Assembly: GCF_018531465.1 (NCBI RefSeq)
Contig: NZ_JAHDTF010000045.1
Span: 1-64,000 of the forward strand
DNA from: Sphaerisporangium fuscum
GTDB taxonomy: Bacteria; Actinomycetota; Actinomycetes; Streptosporangiales; Streptosporangiaceae
Direction of reading: 5' to 3'
DNA length: 64,000 nt
Within the stretch, counting starts at the first letter, position 1. Each line of letters starts with the position of its first letter. Positions 24,697 to 32,416 of this stretch are shown piece after piece. A program made the position numbers and the translations under genes. The notes under the pieces were generated by a model that saw only the letters and a program-made list of their open reading frames with translations, was not told the DNA's origin and did no database searches.

Positions 24697-25213
24697 CTCT
24701 CGAACGCCACCCCACCGGCACGCTGACGGTACGGATGCCCCACAGCGGTGAGGTCATCGGGTTCGTCCTGCGCGGCGGCCAGCCGTCGCAAAGCAGGACC
24801 GCCGTATCTCAGGACAAGCCGGCGCGTCGCGTCGCGTTCTTCTTGAGCGCGGTCAGTCATTATCGTCCTTCCAGGAGCTCCGGTAGAAACGGCAAGATCA
24901 AGAGATTACGTGGCCATCGACCAGGATTTCCGATGTCCGCCTATCGGTACCCTTCTGGCCATCCGCCTGGATTCACCTGTCCGTCGACCTGGAGTTTTAG
25001 ATGGCCGCTTACAGATGTCCTGGATGGTGAGCAGGTCGCCAGGGCCGCCTTTCCGTTCGAGGGCGATGCGGAGCAGGAAGCGTCGCACGACCTCCGCAAC
25101 GGCGTGGCAGATGGCATCGCGACTAGTGCGGGCTGTGCCGGTGTACGGGAGCTGACGGCCGCCATCAGCCGGTAGGAGTCCGCGGTCGCTGTGTCGAGGT
25201 GGTCTGTCAGCGG
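24697..25213. other. Gene-poor stretch of about 500 bp
   Basis: Minus strand 25120-25010 reads D-A-I-C-H-A-V-A-E-V-V-R-R-F-L-L-R and then G-D-L-L-T-I-Q-D-I, which looks like a decayed protein I cannot name. Nothing else is supportable. Confidence 0.3.
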
Positions 25214-25762
25214 TCAGGTGGGGGCCATCCCGAGCGCGGCCAGGCCCGGCTGCGGTTCGGCGCGCCGCTGTAGCGCGTAGGCGGTGACGCCGTTGTGTTC
25301 GACGGTGCGCACTACCGTCCAGCCTTGGACGTCTCGGTAGTAGGAGACGAGGCCGGGGTAGGGGCCGGTGCCGCGCCGTACCCAAGCGAGCCCCTGCTTG
25401 GCAGCTCGGTCGAGGGCCCACCAGGCTATGAGGCAGCCAGGCCGGTATTCGCGGTAGGCCGGATCGGTGACGGTGGTGGCCAGGAAGAGCGTCCCCTCGG
25501 ACCGTTCGGTCTCGTCTGGCCACAGCAGCGGGGACGCCTGGTCGTAGAGACTGGTAACTCCGACGATCCGCTCGCTGTCTTGCTCGACCAAGGCCCACAC
25601 TGGGAAGGTCTCGTCGCCTGCCTGGCTAGCGAGAGCTTCCGCGTTGTCCTGCCAGCCCTCCCAGCCTGGCATGCCGCTGTCTCGCATCCAGGCAGCTCGT
25701 GTACGGATCAAGTCACGTACAGCGGGCCGATCCTCGGCGACGGCTGGTCGGATCGTGAACAC
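25214..25762 (-). CDS. GNAT-family N-acetyltransferase
   Basis: 182 residues from GTG 25762. Starts V-F-T-I-R-P-A-V-A-E-D, the typical first GNAT strand and helix. The acetyl-CoA region is R-P-G-C-L-I-A-W-W-A-L, and the C-terminal strand-helix W-V-R-R-G-T-G-P-Y-P-G-L-V-S-Y-Y-R-D-V-Q-G-W carries the usual 'YY...GW' end. The substrate is unknown. Upstream in-frame starts exist but lack family similarity. Confidence 0.8.
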   Translation of the reverse strand: MFTIRPAVAEDRPAVRDLIRTRAAWMRDSGMPGWEGWQDNAEALASQAGDETFPVWALVEQDSERIVGVTSLYDQASPLLWPDETERSEGTLFLATTVTDPAYREYRPGCLIAWWALDRAAKQGLAWVRRGTGPYPGLVSYYRDVQGWTVVRTVEHNGVTAYALQRRAEPQPGLAALGMAPT

Positions 25763-26342
25763 GCAGCCACGGTAACCGAACCTCTGGGCGGGCCACCGGT
25801 CATGCCGAGACAGCACTCTCAGAGAGCCGCCTGTCAACCATTCCGCTGCCTCAGGCGTCTCACGCGTACTGCAGAGCCTGCCGTGGGGACGCTGATGTAC
25901 CCGATGGATCCGCCTACCTACAAGGACTCTGGCGGCGGCAATGGCTCTCGCATCCTTCTCATCGTGCGTTGCCGGCGCCTGGGTGTGGGGTCGTGTAGTC
26001 AGGGATTTCGAGGCCCGACAAGCCGGATGGGCTCCGGCAGCCACGGTGAGCCGACATACGTCCGGCCGTCTGTCACGTCTTCACTCTCCTGCCAGGAATG
26101 GCTGGAGAAGCAGCCGCGATTCCTTGGCTATCGATGTGCTGACGGGTGGCGCTCTCCATCGACGGGGCGTGGGACTTGCAGTCACCATGGCGGGATCCGC
26201 TGGTCTCTACGGCTCAAGAACGGGCGGCAGGTGATGTGGCCGGGTCGCAGGTGTTGGCCGTTCGCGAGCGTCTGCTTGTCCCGAATGACGTACATCTTCG
26301 AGTTATCACATGATCACATTGCGCGATGTTTCTGCGTGATCG
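25763..26342. other. Upstream region of the STAND operon; no gene
   Basis: About 580 bp with no recognised coding. Near its end (26300-26330) the sequence is AT-rich with ATCACATG/ATCACATT as a short direct repeat, a possible promoter/operator for the following pair. Confidence 0.35.
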
Positions 26343-26747
26343 ATGATGACGGGTATGCGCGGAGGTGTGCTCTTCTGGGGCGGCGCCGGGGTCGCGATGG
26401 TCGCCATGGCGGGGCTGGGTGTCTACCTGGTCCGGGTGGGGCTGGACGCGGCGGACAAACTGGCCAGCGTCGGTGGGCTGTTCGTCGCGGTGGCCGGGCT
26501 GGGGGTGGCGGTGTACGCGCTGATCGCCGACCCGGCGCGCGGCGGCGGCGGAGTGCGGCAGCGGGCCACGGCCACCCGGCGGGGCCGGGTACGGCAGGCC
26601 GGCCGCGACATCAGCGAAGGATCACGGCCTGTGGTGTTCGACAACGGCTCCGCAGCCGACGAGGCGCACCGTGAGGTGCGGCAGTGGGGCAAGGCCACCG
26701 GTGATGGCCAGGTGGATCAGGCCGGCCGCGATATCCACCAGCGGTGA
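26343..26747 (+). CDS. Small two-helix membrane partner of the STAND protein
   Basis: 134 residues. Two membrane helices (G-V-A-M-V-A-M-A-G-L-G-V-Y-L-V and L-F-V-A-V-A-G-L-G-V-A-V-Y-A-L-I) are followed by a charged tail with two copies of a short motif, R-V-R-Q-A-G-R-D-I-S and Q-V-D-Q-A-G-R-D-I-H. A related S-I-V-Q-A-A-G-D-V-I-V-Y opens the next protein. The stop overlaps the next start (GTGA), so the two are coupled. The motif may form matching beta-strands for assembly. Enzymatic function is not evident. The start could also be ATG 26346 or 26355. Confidence 0.65.
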   Translation: MMTGMRGGVLFWGGAGVAMVAMAGLGVYLVRVGLDAADKLASVGGLFVAVAGLGVAVYALIADPARGGGGVRQRATATRRGRVRQAGRDISEGSRPVVFDNGSAADEAHREVRQWGKATGDGQVDQAGRDIHQR

Positions 26748-29700
26748 GCTGGCGACGCAGGTCACCCAAGGTGACCCAGCACGCGCGGGCGACCGGACTG
26801 GCCAGTATCGTCCAGGCGGCCGGCGACGTCATCGTTTACGGCGGGGAGGAGCCTTACCGGTGGGCGTCGTGGCCGGCGCCGGCGGTGCCGGAGGCGCGGG
26901 CGCAGCCCAGTGAGCTGCTGCGGGCGGCGAACGCGCTGGTCGGCTTCACCGGTCGTGACGCGCTGATCGCGTGGTTGCGGGAGTGGCGGGATGGGGATGC
27001 CACGCTGGCGGTTCATCTGATCCATGGGGTGGGCGGGCAGGGCAAGACGCGTCTGGCCCATCGGGTGGCACGGCTGTGGCAGGGCGAGGGGTGGGTTGTG
27101 CTGGCTGCGCACCATCGGCGTGACCGCTCGGTGCCCGCGGAGTTCGAGGTTCCCGATTTCGACGGGGCGGCCGGGGTGCTGGTGGTGGTGGACTACGCCG
27201 AACGGTGGGAAACCGCGGACCTTCTGACGCTGTTGGCCGACGTGCGAGCACGTGGCGGGCTGGCGGTGCGGGTGCTGCTGCTGGCCCGGCCGGCCGGCAC
27301 CTGGTGGCAGAGCCTGAAGGGGCGGATCCAGCGTGATATGCACCTGGTGCCCACCCGGGAGGAGCTGGCGCCGCTGGAGCAGGAGAGCGGCATCACCCGT
27401 GGCGGGTTGTTCACCGAGGCCCGCGACCGGTTCGCCGAACTGCTCCAGGTGCCCGGCGCCGACGGCGTCGCGCCGCCACCGGCGTTGGAGCGGCACGAGG
27501 CGTACCGGCTGGTGCTGACCGTGCACATGGCCGCCCTCGCCGCGGTGCTGGCCCATGACCGGGGCCACCCATCTCCCGCCGATCCGGTGCAGGTGTCGGA
27601 GCTGTTGCTGGCACGTGAGCGAGACCATTGGGAGGCGATGTCGACCCCGAGCCGAGACACACCACTTGCCACCACGGCGGACACGATGGGTCAGGTCGTC
27701 TATACCGCCACTTTGACCGGCCGGCTCGGCTACGTCGACGGCAAGGCCGCCCTGGAACGGGCGAGTGTCGATTCCGCACTGGCCGCCGGGCAGCTCCTCA
27801 AGGACCACGCGGTGTGCTACCCGCCAGCGGGGACGCCCGGACCGGCACACCTGGAGCAGCGGTCCCCGGCAGGCCGGGGCGGCGTCACGGTGCTGGAGCC
27901 GTTGTACCCGGACCGGCTGGGCGAGGATTACCTCGCGCTCTGCACCCCGGGCCACTCCTTCGACTTCCCGGCCGATCCGTGGGCGGAGGAGGCGCCGGCC
28001 CGCTTGCTCGCCCCGCCGGACGGCGACCAACCCGCACAGCCAGGCGACGGCGTCGCGATCTGGGTCCGCCAGGGGCTCACCACGTTGATCGAAGCATCGC
28101 GCCGCTGGCCGCACCTGGCCACCACGCAGCTGTATCCGCTGCTGAGCGCCCATCCACACCTCGCGCTGCACGCAGGTGGGGCCGCGCTGGCCGCGCTGGC
28201 AGAGCTGGAGACCATTGACACCACGCTGCTGGAGGCCATCGAATCCGTCCTGCCCGCGCACCGGCATATCGATCTGGACATCGGCATCGCGGCGGTCGCC
28301 GACCGCCTGGCGAAGCACCGACTGGCCGCCACCGACGATCCGGTCACGCGCGCTCGTATTCACGAGGGTCTGGCGGTCCGCCTGTCCTACGCCGGCCTGC
28401 ACGCCCGCGCACTGACCGAAGGCCGACAGGCCACCCAGCTGTGGGATCACCTGGTCCGGACCATCCCCTATGCCTACCTGCCCGAGCTGGCCGGTTCGTT
28501 GATCAATCACGCGGGCCGGTTGGCAGATGTAGGGCGGCGGGCCGACGCGGTCGTCTTCTCCGAGGCAGCCGTCGGCCTGTACCGGGAGTTGGTGTCGGTC
28601 GACCGGGATGCCTACCTGCCCGAGCTGGCCGGTTCGTTGATCGATCACGCGGTCCGGCTGGCGGAGGTGGGGCGGCGGTCCGAGGCGCTCGCTCTCTCCC
28701 ACCAGGCCGTCGATCTGTGGCGGGAGTTGGTGTCGGTCAACCGGAATGCCTACCTGCCCAACCTGGCCAACTCGTTGACCCTTCGCGCGGTTGGGTTGGC
28801 GGAGGTGGGACGGGGGTCCGAGGCGCTCGCTCTCTCCCACGAGGCCGTCGATCTGAGGCGGGAGTTGGTGTCGGTCAACCGGGATGCTTACCTGCCCGAC
28901 CTGGCCAATTCGGTGCACAACCACGCGGTCCGGCTGGCGGAGGTCGGGCGGCAGGCCGAGGCGCTCACTCTCTCCGAGGAGGCCCTCCACCTGCGGCGGG
29001 AGTTGGTGTCGGTCAACCGGGACGCCTACCTGCCCGACCTGGCACTCACGTTGACCAATCATGCCAACCGGCTGGCGGAGGAAGGGCGGGCCGAGGCAGT
29101 GATCCATTCGCAAGAAGCACTCGACCTGTATCGGGAGTTGGTGTCGGTCAACCGGGATGCTTACCTGCCCAACCTGGCCAATTCGGTGCACAACCACGCG
29201 AACCGGCTGACAGAGGAAGGGCGGCAGGCCGAGGCGCTCACTCTCTCCGAGGAGGCCCTCCACCTGCGGCGGGAGTTGGTGTCGGTCAACCGGGACGCCT
29301 ACCTGCCCAACCTGGCCAACTCGTTGACCAACCACGCGAACCGGCTGGCGGCGGTGGGGCGGGCCGAGGCGGTGAGTCTTTCGCAAGAAGCCGTCGACCT
29401 GTATCGGGAGTTGGTGTCGGTCAACCAGGACGCCTACCTGCCCGGCCTGGCCACCTCGTTGCACAACCACGCGCTCCGGCTGAGGGAGCTCGGACGCCTG
29501 GCCGAGGCGGTCACCATCTTCGAAGAGGCCGTCGGCCTGTACGGGCATTTGATGACGGTCAACCGGGACGCCTACGTGTCCGACTATGCCGGAACTCTCG
29601 CAGTTCTTGGGTACCTTCTGATCGAAGTGGAACGGTTTCGTGAGGCGGTCGAGCCCCTGCTCACAGCGTTTGTCGCCACGCACGTGATGCCCGAGTACGC

Positions 29701-29845
29701 CGGCGACAAGCTCGGCACGATCGTCGAACTGCTGCGCCGCTCCTACGCGGGCGATGCCGGCGGAGTGAGCGAGATGCACCTCTCGCTCACCGGTGAAGAC
29801 GTTCCCGAATGGATGAAACACCCGCCCAGCGACCCCGCAAGCTGA
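26744..29845 (+). CDS. STAND NTPase with 45-46-residue TPR-like repeats
   Basis: 1033 residues from GTG 26744. Residues 20-32 carry the QAAGD-type motif shared with the upstream protein. The P-loop is G95-V-G-G-Q-G-K101-T and Walker B is V-L-V-V-V-D150. A-R-P-A-G-T-W-W is the following sensor-like segment, typical of AAA/STAND switch ATPases. Winged-helix/helical parts extend to about 540. The C-terminal about 430 residues are repeats with consensus G-R-x-A-E-A-L-x-L-S-x-E-A and R-E-L-V-S-V-N-R-D-A-Y-L-P. This is the plan of NLR-like signalling proteins: ATP-driven oligomerisation upon ligand binding by the repeats. With a membrane-embedded partner, phage-defence or stress signalling is plausible but not shown. 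Alternative: MalT-like regulator, though no HTH is seen. Confidence 0.85.
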   Translation: MSWRRRSPKVTQHARATGLASIVQAAGDVIVYGGEEPYRWASWPAPAVPEARAQPSELLRAANALVGFTGRDALIAWLREWRDGDATLAVHLIHGVGGQGKTRLAHRVARLWQGEGWVVLAAHHRRDRSVPAEFEVPDFDGAAGVLVVVDYAERWETADLLTLLADVRARGGLAVRVLLLARPAGTWWQSLKGRIQRDMHLVPTREELAPLEQESGITRGGLFTEARDRFAELLQVPGADGVAPPPALERHEAYRLVLTVHMAALAAVLAHDRGHPSPADPVQVSELLLARERDHWEAMSTPSRDTPLATTADTMGQVVYTATLTGRLGYVDGKAALERASVDSALAAGQLLKDHAVCYPPAGTPGPAHLEQRSPAGRGGVTVLEPLYPDRLGEDYLALCTPGHSFDFPADPWAEEAPARLLAPPDGDQPAQPGDGVAIWVRQGLTTLIEASRRWPHLATTQLYPLLSAHPHLALHAGGAALAALAELETIDTTLLEAIESVLPAHRHIDLDIGIAAVADRLAKHRLAATDDPVTRARIHEGLAVRLSYAGLHARALTEGRQATQLWDHLVRTIPYAYLPELAGSLINHAGRLADVGRRADAVVFSEAAVGLYRELVSVDRDAYLPELAGSLIDHAVRLAEVGRRSEALALSHQAVDLWRELVSVNRNAYLPNLANSLTLRAVGLAEVGRGSEALALSHEAVDLRRELVSVNRDAYLPDLANSVHNHAVRLAEVGRQAEALTLSEEALHLRRELVSVNRDAYLPDLALTLTNHANRLAEEGRAEAVIHSQEALDLYRELVSVNRDAYLPNLANSVHNHANRLTEEGRQAEALTLSEEALHLRRELVSVNRDAYLPNLANSLTNHANRLAAVGRAEAVSLSQEAVDLYRELVSVNQDAYLPGLATSLHNHALRLRELGRLAEAVTIFEEAVGLYGHLMTVNRDAYVSDYAGTLAVLGYLLIEVERFREAVEPLLTAFVATHVMPEYAGDKLGTIVELLRRSYAGDAGGVSEMHLSLTGEDVPEWMKHPPSDPAS
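28472..29610 (+). repeat. Tandem 138/135-bp coding repeats in the STAND gene
   Basis: The phrase encoding A-Y-L-P begins at 28472, 28610, 28748, 28886, 29024, 29159, 29297, 29432 and (diverged) 29570. Spacing is 138 bp except two 135-bp units that lack one codon. 28946-29035 and 29219-29308 are identical over 90 bp, so recent duplication or gene conversion is evident. Confidence 0.85.
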
Positions 29846-29929
29846 ACGCCACGAGAAGGCCCATTCGCACTGACCTTGCCGTCCGGATAGGCATGGCCTC
29901 CAGCGTCTTTCGCGTACGTACTCCCGTTC

Positions 29930-30150
29930 CCCGGACTGGTGGTGTCCCCTGGAGTGGTGTAATTCGTAGCGATAGGTGATCGATACCTACCAGAAGGTGA
30001 GCTATCGTGCGACGGTCACAGGGAAGGGCTGAATCCTCCCTGGAGGACACGTCCACGATGCTCTGCCGCAGTCTGACTTAACCAACCTGCTGGAGTCACT
30101 ACGCGCCGCCGACAGCGTCGAGATGATCCGCCGGGTCCTGCAGCGGTGGC
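29930..30150 (+). pseudogene. IS256-type transposase, 5' end fragment
   Basis: 30070-30150 reads S-D-L-T-N-L-L-E-S-L-R-A-A-D-S-V-E-M-I-R, matching the opening of actinobacterial IS256 (Mutator-type) transposases. The GTGGTGTAA-containing sequence and TAGGT/ACCTA inverted repeat at 29950-29985 fit the IS left end. Only the first 30-40 codons remain. Confidence 0.5.
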
Positions 30151-30162
30151 TGCTTGCGCGGC

Positions 30163-30310
30163 TCAGGCCACGCCGATGCTTAGGGCCTTGACGATCGTCC
30201 GCCGGCCAACCCGGTACTTCTTCTCGATCGCAGGGCCTGACATCCCCGCGCGTGCATCCCGGCGGATCGCGGCGTAGAGCTCGACCTTCGAAGGGGCAGG
30301 AGGACGCTCC
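30163..30310 (-). pseudogene. IS transposase N-terminal HTH fragment
   Basis: Reads K-V-E-L-Y-A-A-I-R-R-D-A-R-A-G-M-S, then Y-R-V-G-R-R-T-I-V-K-A-L and stops. It matches the N-terminal helix-turn-helix of IS21/Mu-like transposases in actinomycetes. The catalytic domain is absent. Confidence 0.55.
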
Positions 30311-30678
30311 TCGACTGCGAAGCGCATCCAGCTTCTCACCACATGCCACATGGTGCGGTCGAAACTCACGAACAGCGACTTCACCGGAAAAGCGCCGTGG
30401 CCTGTCCGGAGAGCAGGTGAGCGGGACTCCCTCCCCGCTCACCTGGTAGGCCAGCTTCACCCCGTCATTCGCCATCGTGAAAGGCACTTCACGCATTCTC
30501 CCCGGACGAACCGGCGCCGCGGCCGCCGCTCCTCTCATGGTCGCGCGGCCGCGGTCGTCGCGAACGAGATCTCGAATTTCTTCCAGGCAGAGATAGGCGC
30601 TGATCGTTCAGAGTCGCTCTGACCGCCTGTCTTCCTCACCTCGAGCTCGTTGAGGCGGCTCGGTCCGGTTCATGACGG
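30311..30678. other. Alpha/beta-hydrolase start remnant, otherwise empty
   Basis: Minus strand 30500-30410 reads M-R-E-V-P-F-T-M-A-N-D-G-V-K-L-A-Y-Q-V and then G-E-G-V-P-L, the first strand of an alpha/beta hydrolase preceded by GGGGAG. Homology ends after about 28 residues. 30501-30678 shows nothing. Confidence 0.4.
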
Positions 30679-31098
30679 TCAGCGGCCGTCCGGGGTGGGG
30701 CGGTGGTGGACGTACTCCACCACCGTCCCGTCAGGGTGCCGGGCGTTGAAACCGGCTCCGGTCGGCACATCCTGAAGCGGGACCACGATCTCCGCACCCT
30801 CGGCCGTCAGCCGCTCGTAGTACGGCCGCACGTCGTCCACCAGCAGGGTGCCCACCGTGTCCCGGAATGGGCGCACGGTCGCCTCATCACCGGCGATGAT
30901 CAGAAACGCCCCCACCGTGGCCAGCTCCAGCCCCGCCGCCGCGTAGGTGAACCGCGCGTCGGCCGCCGTCCCCTGCAACCGCTCATAGAAGTCGATGCTC
31001 TTGCCCAGTTCCCCCGGCGGCACGAACACCCGGATCAGCACGCGGGGTTCGGCCAGGCCGGAGGAGTCGTTGCGGAGTCGCCACATGTCATCGCTCAT
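30679..31098 (-). CDS. VOC/glyoxalase-fold protein
   Basis: 139 residues from ATG 31098 (31107 also possible). The beta-alpha-beta-beta-beta unit is visible: V-L-I-R-V-F-V-P-P-G-E-L-G-K-S-I-D-F-Y-E, A-T-V-G-A-F-L-I-I-A, Y-Y-E-R-L-T-A-E-G-A-E-I and H-P-D-G-T-V-V-E-Y-V-H. Typical metal ligands are partly present. Family roles range from dioxygenases to drug-binding resistance proteins; the function here is unknown. It is divergent from the XRE gene, whose operator palindromes lie between them. Confidence 0.8.
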   Translation of the reverse strand: MSDDMWRLRNDSSGLAEPRVLIRVFVPPGELGKSIDFYERLQGTAADARFTYAAAGLELATVGAFLIIAGDEATVRPFRDTVGTLLVDDVRPYYERLTAEGAEIVVPLQDVPTGAGFNARHPDGTVVEYVHHRPTPDGR

Positions 31099-31121
31099 GG
31101 CATCCACAGTGGCGCCGGGCG

Positions 31122-31166
31122 CCTGCCGGTAGGCAGGGGGGAGTTCATGGGATGAGTGGCACTCAT
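31122..31166. promoter_or_regulatory. Two palindromes in the VOC/XRE divergent promoter
   Basis: CCTGCC-GGTA-GGCAGG (31122-31137) and ATGAGTG-G-CACTCAT (31152-31166) are both perfect dyads. The second covers the most upstream possible XRE start codon, which argues that translation really begins at ATG 31179. Confidence 0.6.
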
Positions 31167-31178
31167 AGGATCGTGGTC

Positions 31179-31922
31179 ATGGACGATGCCCTGCGCCGCG
31201 AGCTCGGCGCCCACCTGCGCGCGGCCCGCGAGGTCGTCGACCCGGCGGACGTGGGTCTCGCCGGCGGCGGGCGGCGGCGTACCCCCGGGCTGCGCCGCGA
31301 GGAGGTCGCGGCGCTGGCCGGGGTCAGCGTCGCCTGGTACACGTGGCTGGAGCAGGGCAGGGCGAGCACCACTCGCCAGGTGCTGGACGCGATCTGCCGA
31401 GTACTCGGCATGGACACGGCGGCGCACCGCCACACGCTGGCACTGGCCGGGTTCATGCCCGCCGCGCCGGTCACGGGCGAGGCCGTGCTCGGCGAGCCGA
31501 CCCGGGCGCTGCTGGACAGCTGGACGTCCACGCCGGCGGCGGCCGTTGACGCGCGTTTCGACGTGCTCGCCGGCAACGCCGCCTACCGGCGCTTCTGGGG
31601 CGATCCGGACAGTGTGCCGAGCGAGCGACGCAACCTTCTCATCATGCTCGCCACCCGCGCGGGCCACCCCCTGATCGGGGTGGAGCCGCTGCTGCGCGGT
31701 CTGTACGAGCAGTTCCGGGCCAACACCGGCCACATCCCCGACGACCCCCGCGCCGCGGCCGTCGTCGATCTCCTGCGGCGCGAACGGCCCGACGCCGGGC
31801 ACTGGTGGAGCTGCCGGGCGGTGCGGGAGTTCGCCCCTGTCACGGCCGGCCGGTTCACGTTCAGCCTGCTGCGGCCGGTCGGCGAGGAAGGCGTCTACAT
31901 CTTCACGCAGTTCCCGGCCTGA
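31179..31922 (+). CDS. MmyB-type XRE regulator
   Basis: 247 residues from ATG 31179 (AGGA 8 nt upstream). The HTH is R-R-R-T-P-G-L-R-R-E-E-V-A-A-L-A-G-V-S, then Y-T-W-L-E-Q-G-R, a family hallmark. The C-terminal PAS-like ligand domain contains F-D-V-L-A-G-N-A-A-Y-R-R-F-W and ends F-S-L-L-R-P-V-G-E-E-G. Members sense small lipophilic ligands and regulate a divergent neighbouring enzyme, here the VOC protein. Confidence 0.9.
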   Translation: MDDALRRELGAHLRAAREVVDPADVGLAGGGRRRTPGLRREEVAALAGVSVAWYTWLEQGRASTTRQVLDAICRVLGMDTAAHRHTLALAGFMPAAPVTGEAVLGEPTRALLDSWTSTPAAAVDARFDVLAGNAAYRRFWGDPDSVPSERRNLLIMLATRAGHPLIGVEPLLRGLYEQFRANTGHIPDDPRAAAVVDLLRRERPDAGHWWSCRAVREFAPVTAGRFTFSLLRPVGEEGVYIFTQFPA

Positions 31923-31931
31923 AATCTCTCC

Positions 31932-32228
31932 TCAGAGACCCTCCGGGCAGGGGCAGGGCCGACGGGTTGGGGGCGGATCGGGGAAGGTCCAGGTCGGCAG
32001 ATCGGTGCGTGGTCGCAGGTAGGAATGGTGGTACGGCAGGACCTCATAGCCGCGCAGCCCGGCCGCGGCCGCCAGGTTCCTGGCCCGCTCGAGTCGCCAC
32101 GCCCAGTGGTTGCTCGCCCCGAGGAGACCCACGGTGCCGTCCTCACCAAACCCGCGAAGGCCTCCACGGCCTCATCCAGGGGCACCTTGGAACCCTCGAG
32201 GTACGCGTGTGCGTACAGCACCCAGGCC
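31932..32228 (-). pseudogene. Aldo/keto reductase, internal fragment, frameshifted
   Basis: Pieces in two frames: V-L-Y-A-H-A-Y-L-E-G-S-K-V-P-L-D-E-A-V-E-A-F-A, then G-L-L-G-A-S-N-H-W-A-W-R-L-E-R-A and Y-H-H-S-Y-L-R-P-R-T-D. These are the 'GASNH' and following segments of aldo/keto reductases. Start and end are missing. Confidence 0.55.
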
Positions 32229-32416
32229 TTGAGCATCGGGCAGGTCGCCGAACGCACCGGCCTGAGCGTCCACGCGTTGCGCTTCTACGAACGCGAGGGT
32301 GTTCTGGTGGAGCCCGTACTGCGGGGGCCGCGGTGGCCGGCGCGTCCACAGCGACAGGGATGGGGAGTGGCTCCACCTCTGCGTCAACCTCCGCGCCTCC
32401 GGCGTGCCGCTGCCGG
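32229..32416 (+). pseudogene. MerR regulator, N-terminal fragment, frameshifted
   Basis: Begins near TTG 32231: L-S-I-G-Q-V-A-E-R-T-G-L-S-V-H-A-L-R-F-Y-E-R-E-G, a MerR HTH. A frameshift follows, after which G-R-R-V-H-S-D-R-D-G-E-W-L, then L-R-A-S-G-V-P-L continue the family pattern until the GH39 gene's end cuts it off. Confidence 0.6.

Noticed and set aside
28472..29610. CRISPR-like array
   Set aside because: The 135/138-bp units are in-frame coding repeats without spacers.
26762..29821. A 1019-codon open frame antisense to the STAND gene
   Set aside because: GC-rich third positions keep the antisense frame open; its product is low-complexity and only mirrors the TPR repeats.
31152..31178. 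ATG 31152 as the XRE start
   Set aside because: The codon is part of a perfect palindrome, and ATG 31179 has a better-spaced AGGA.
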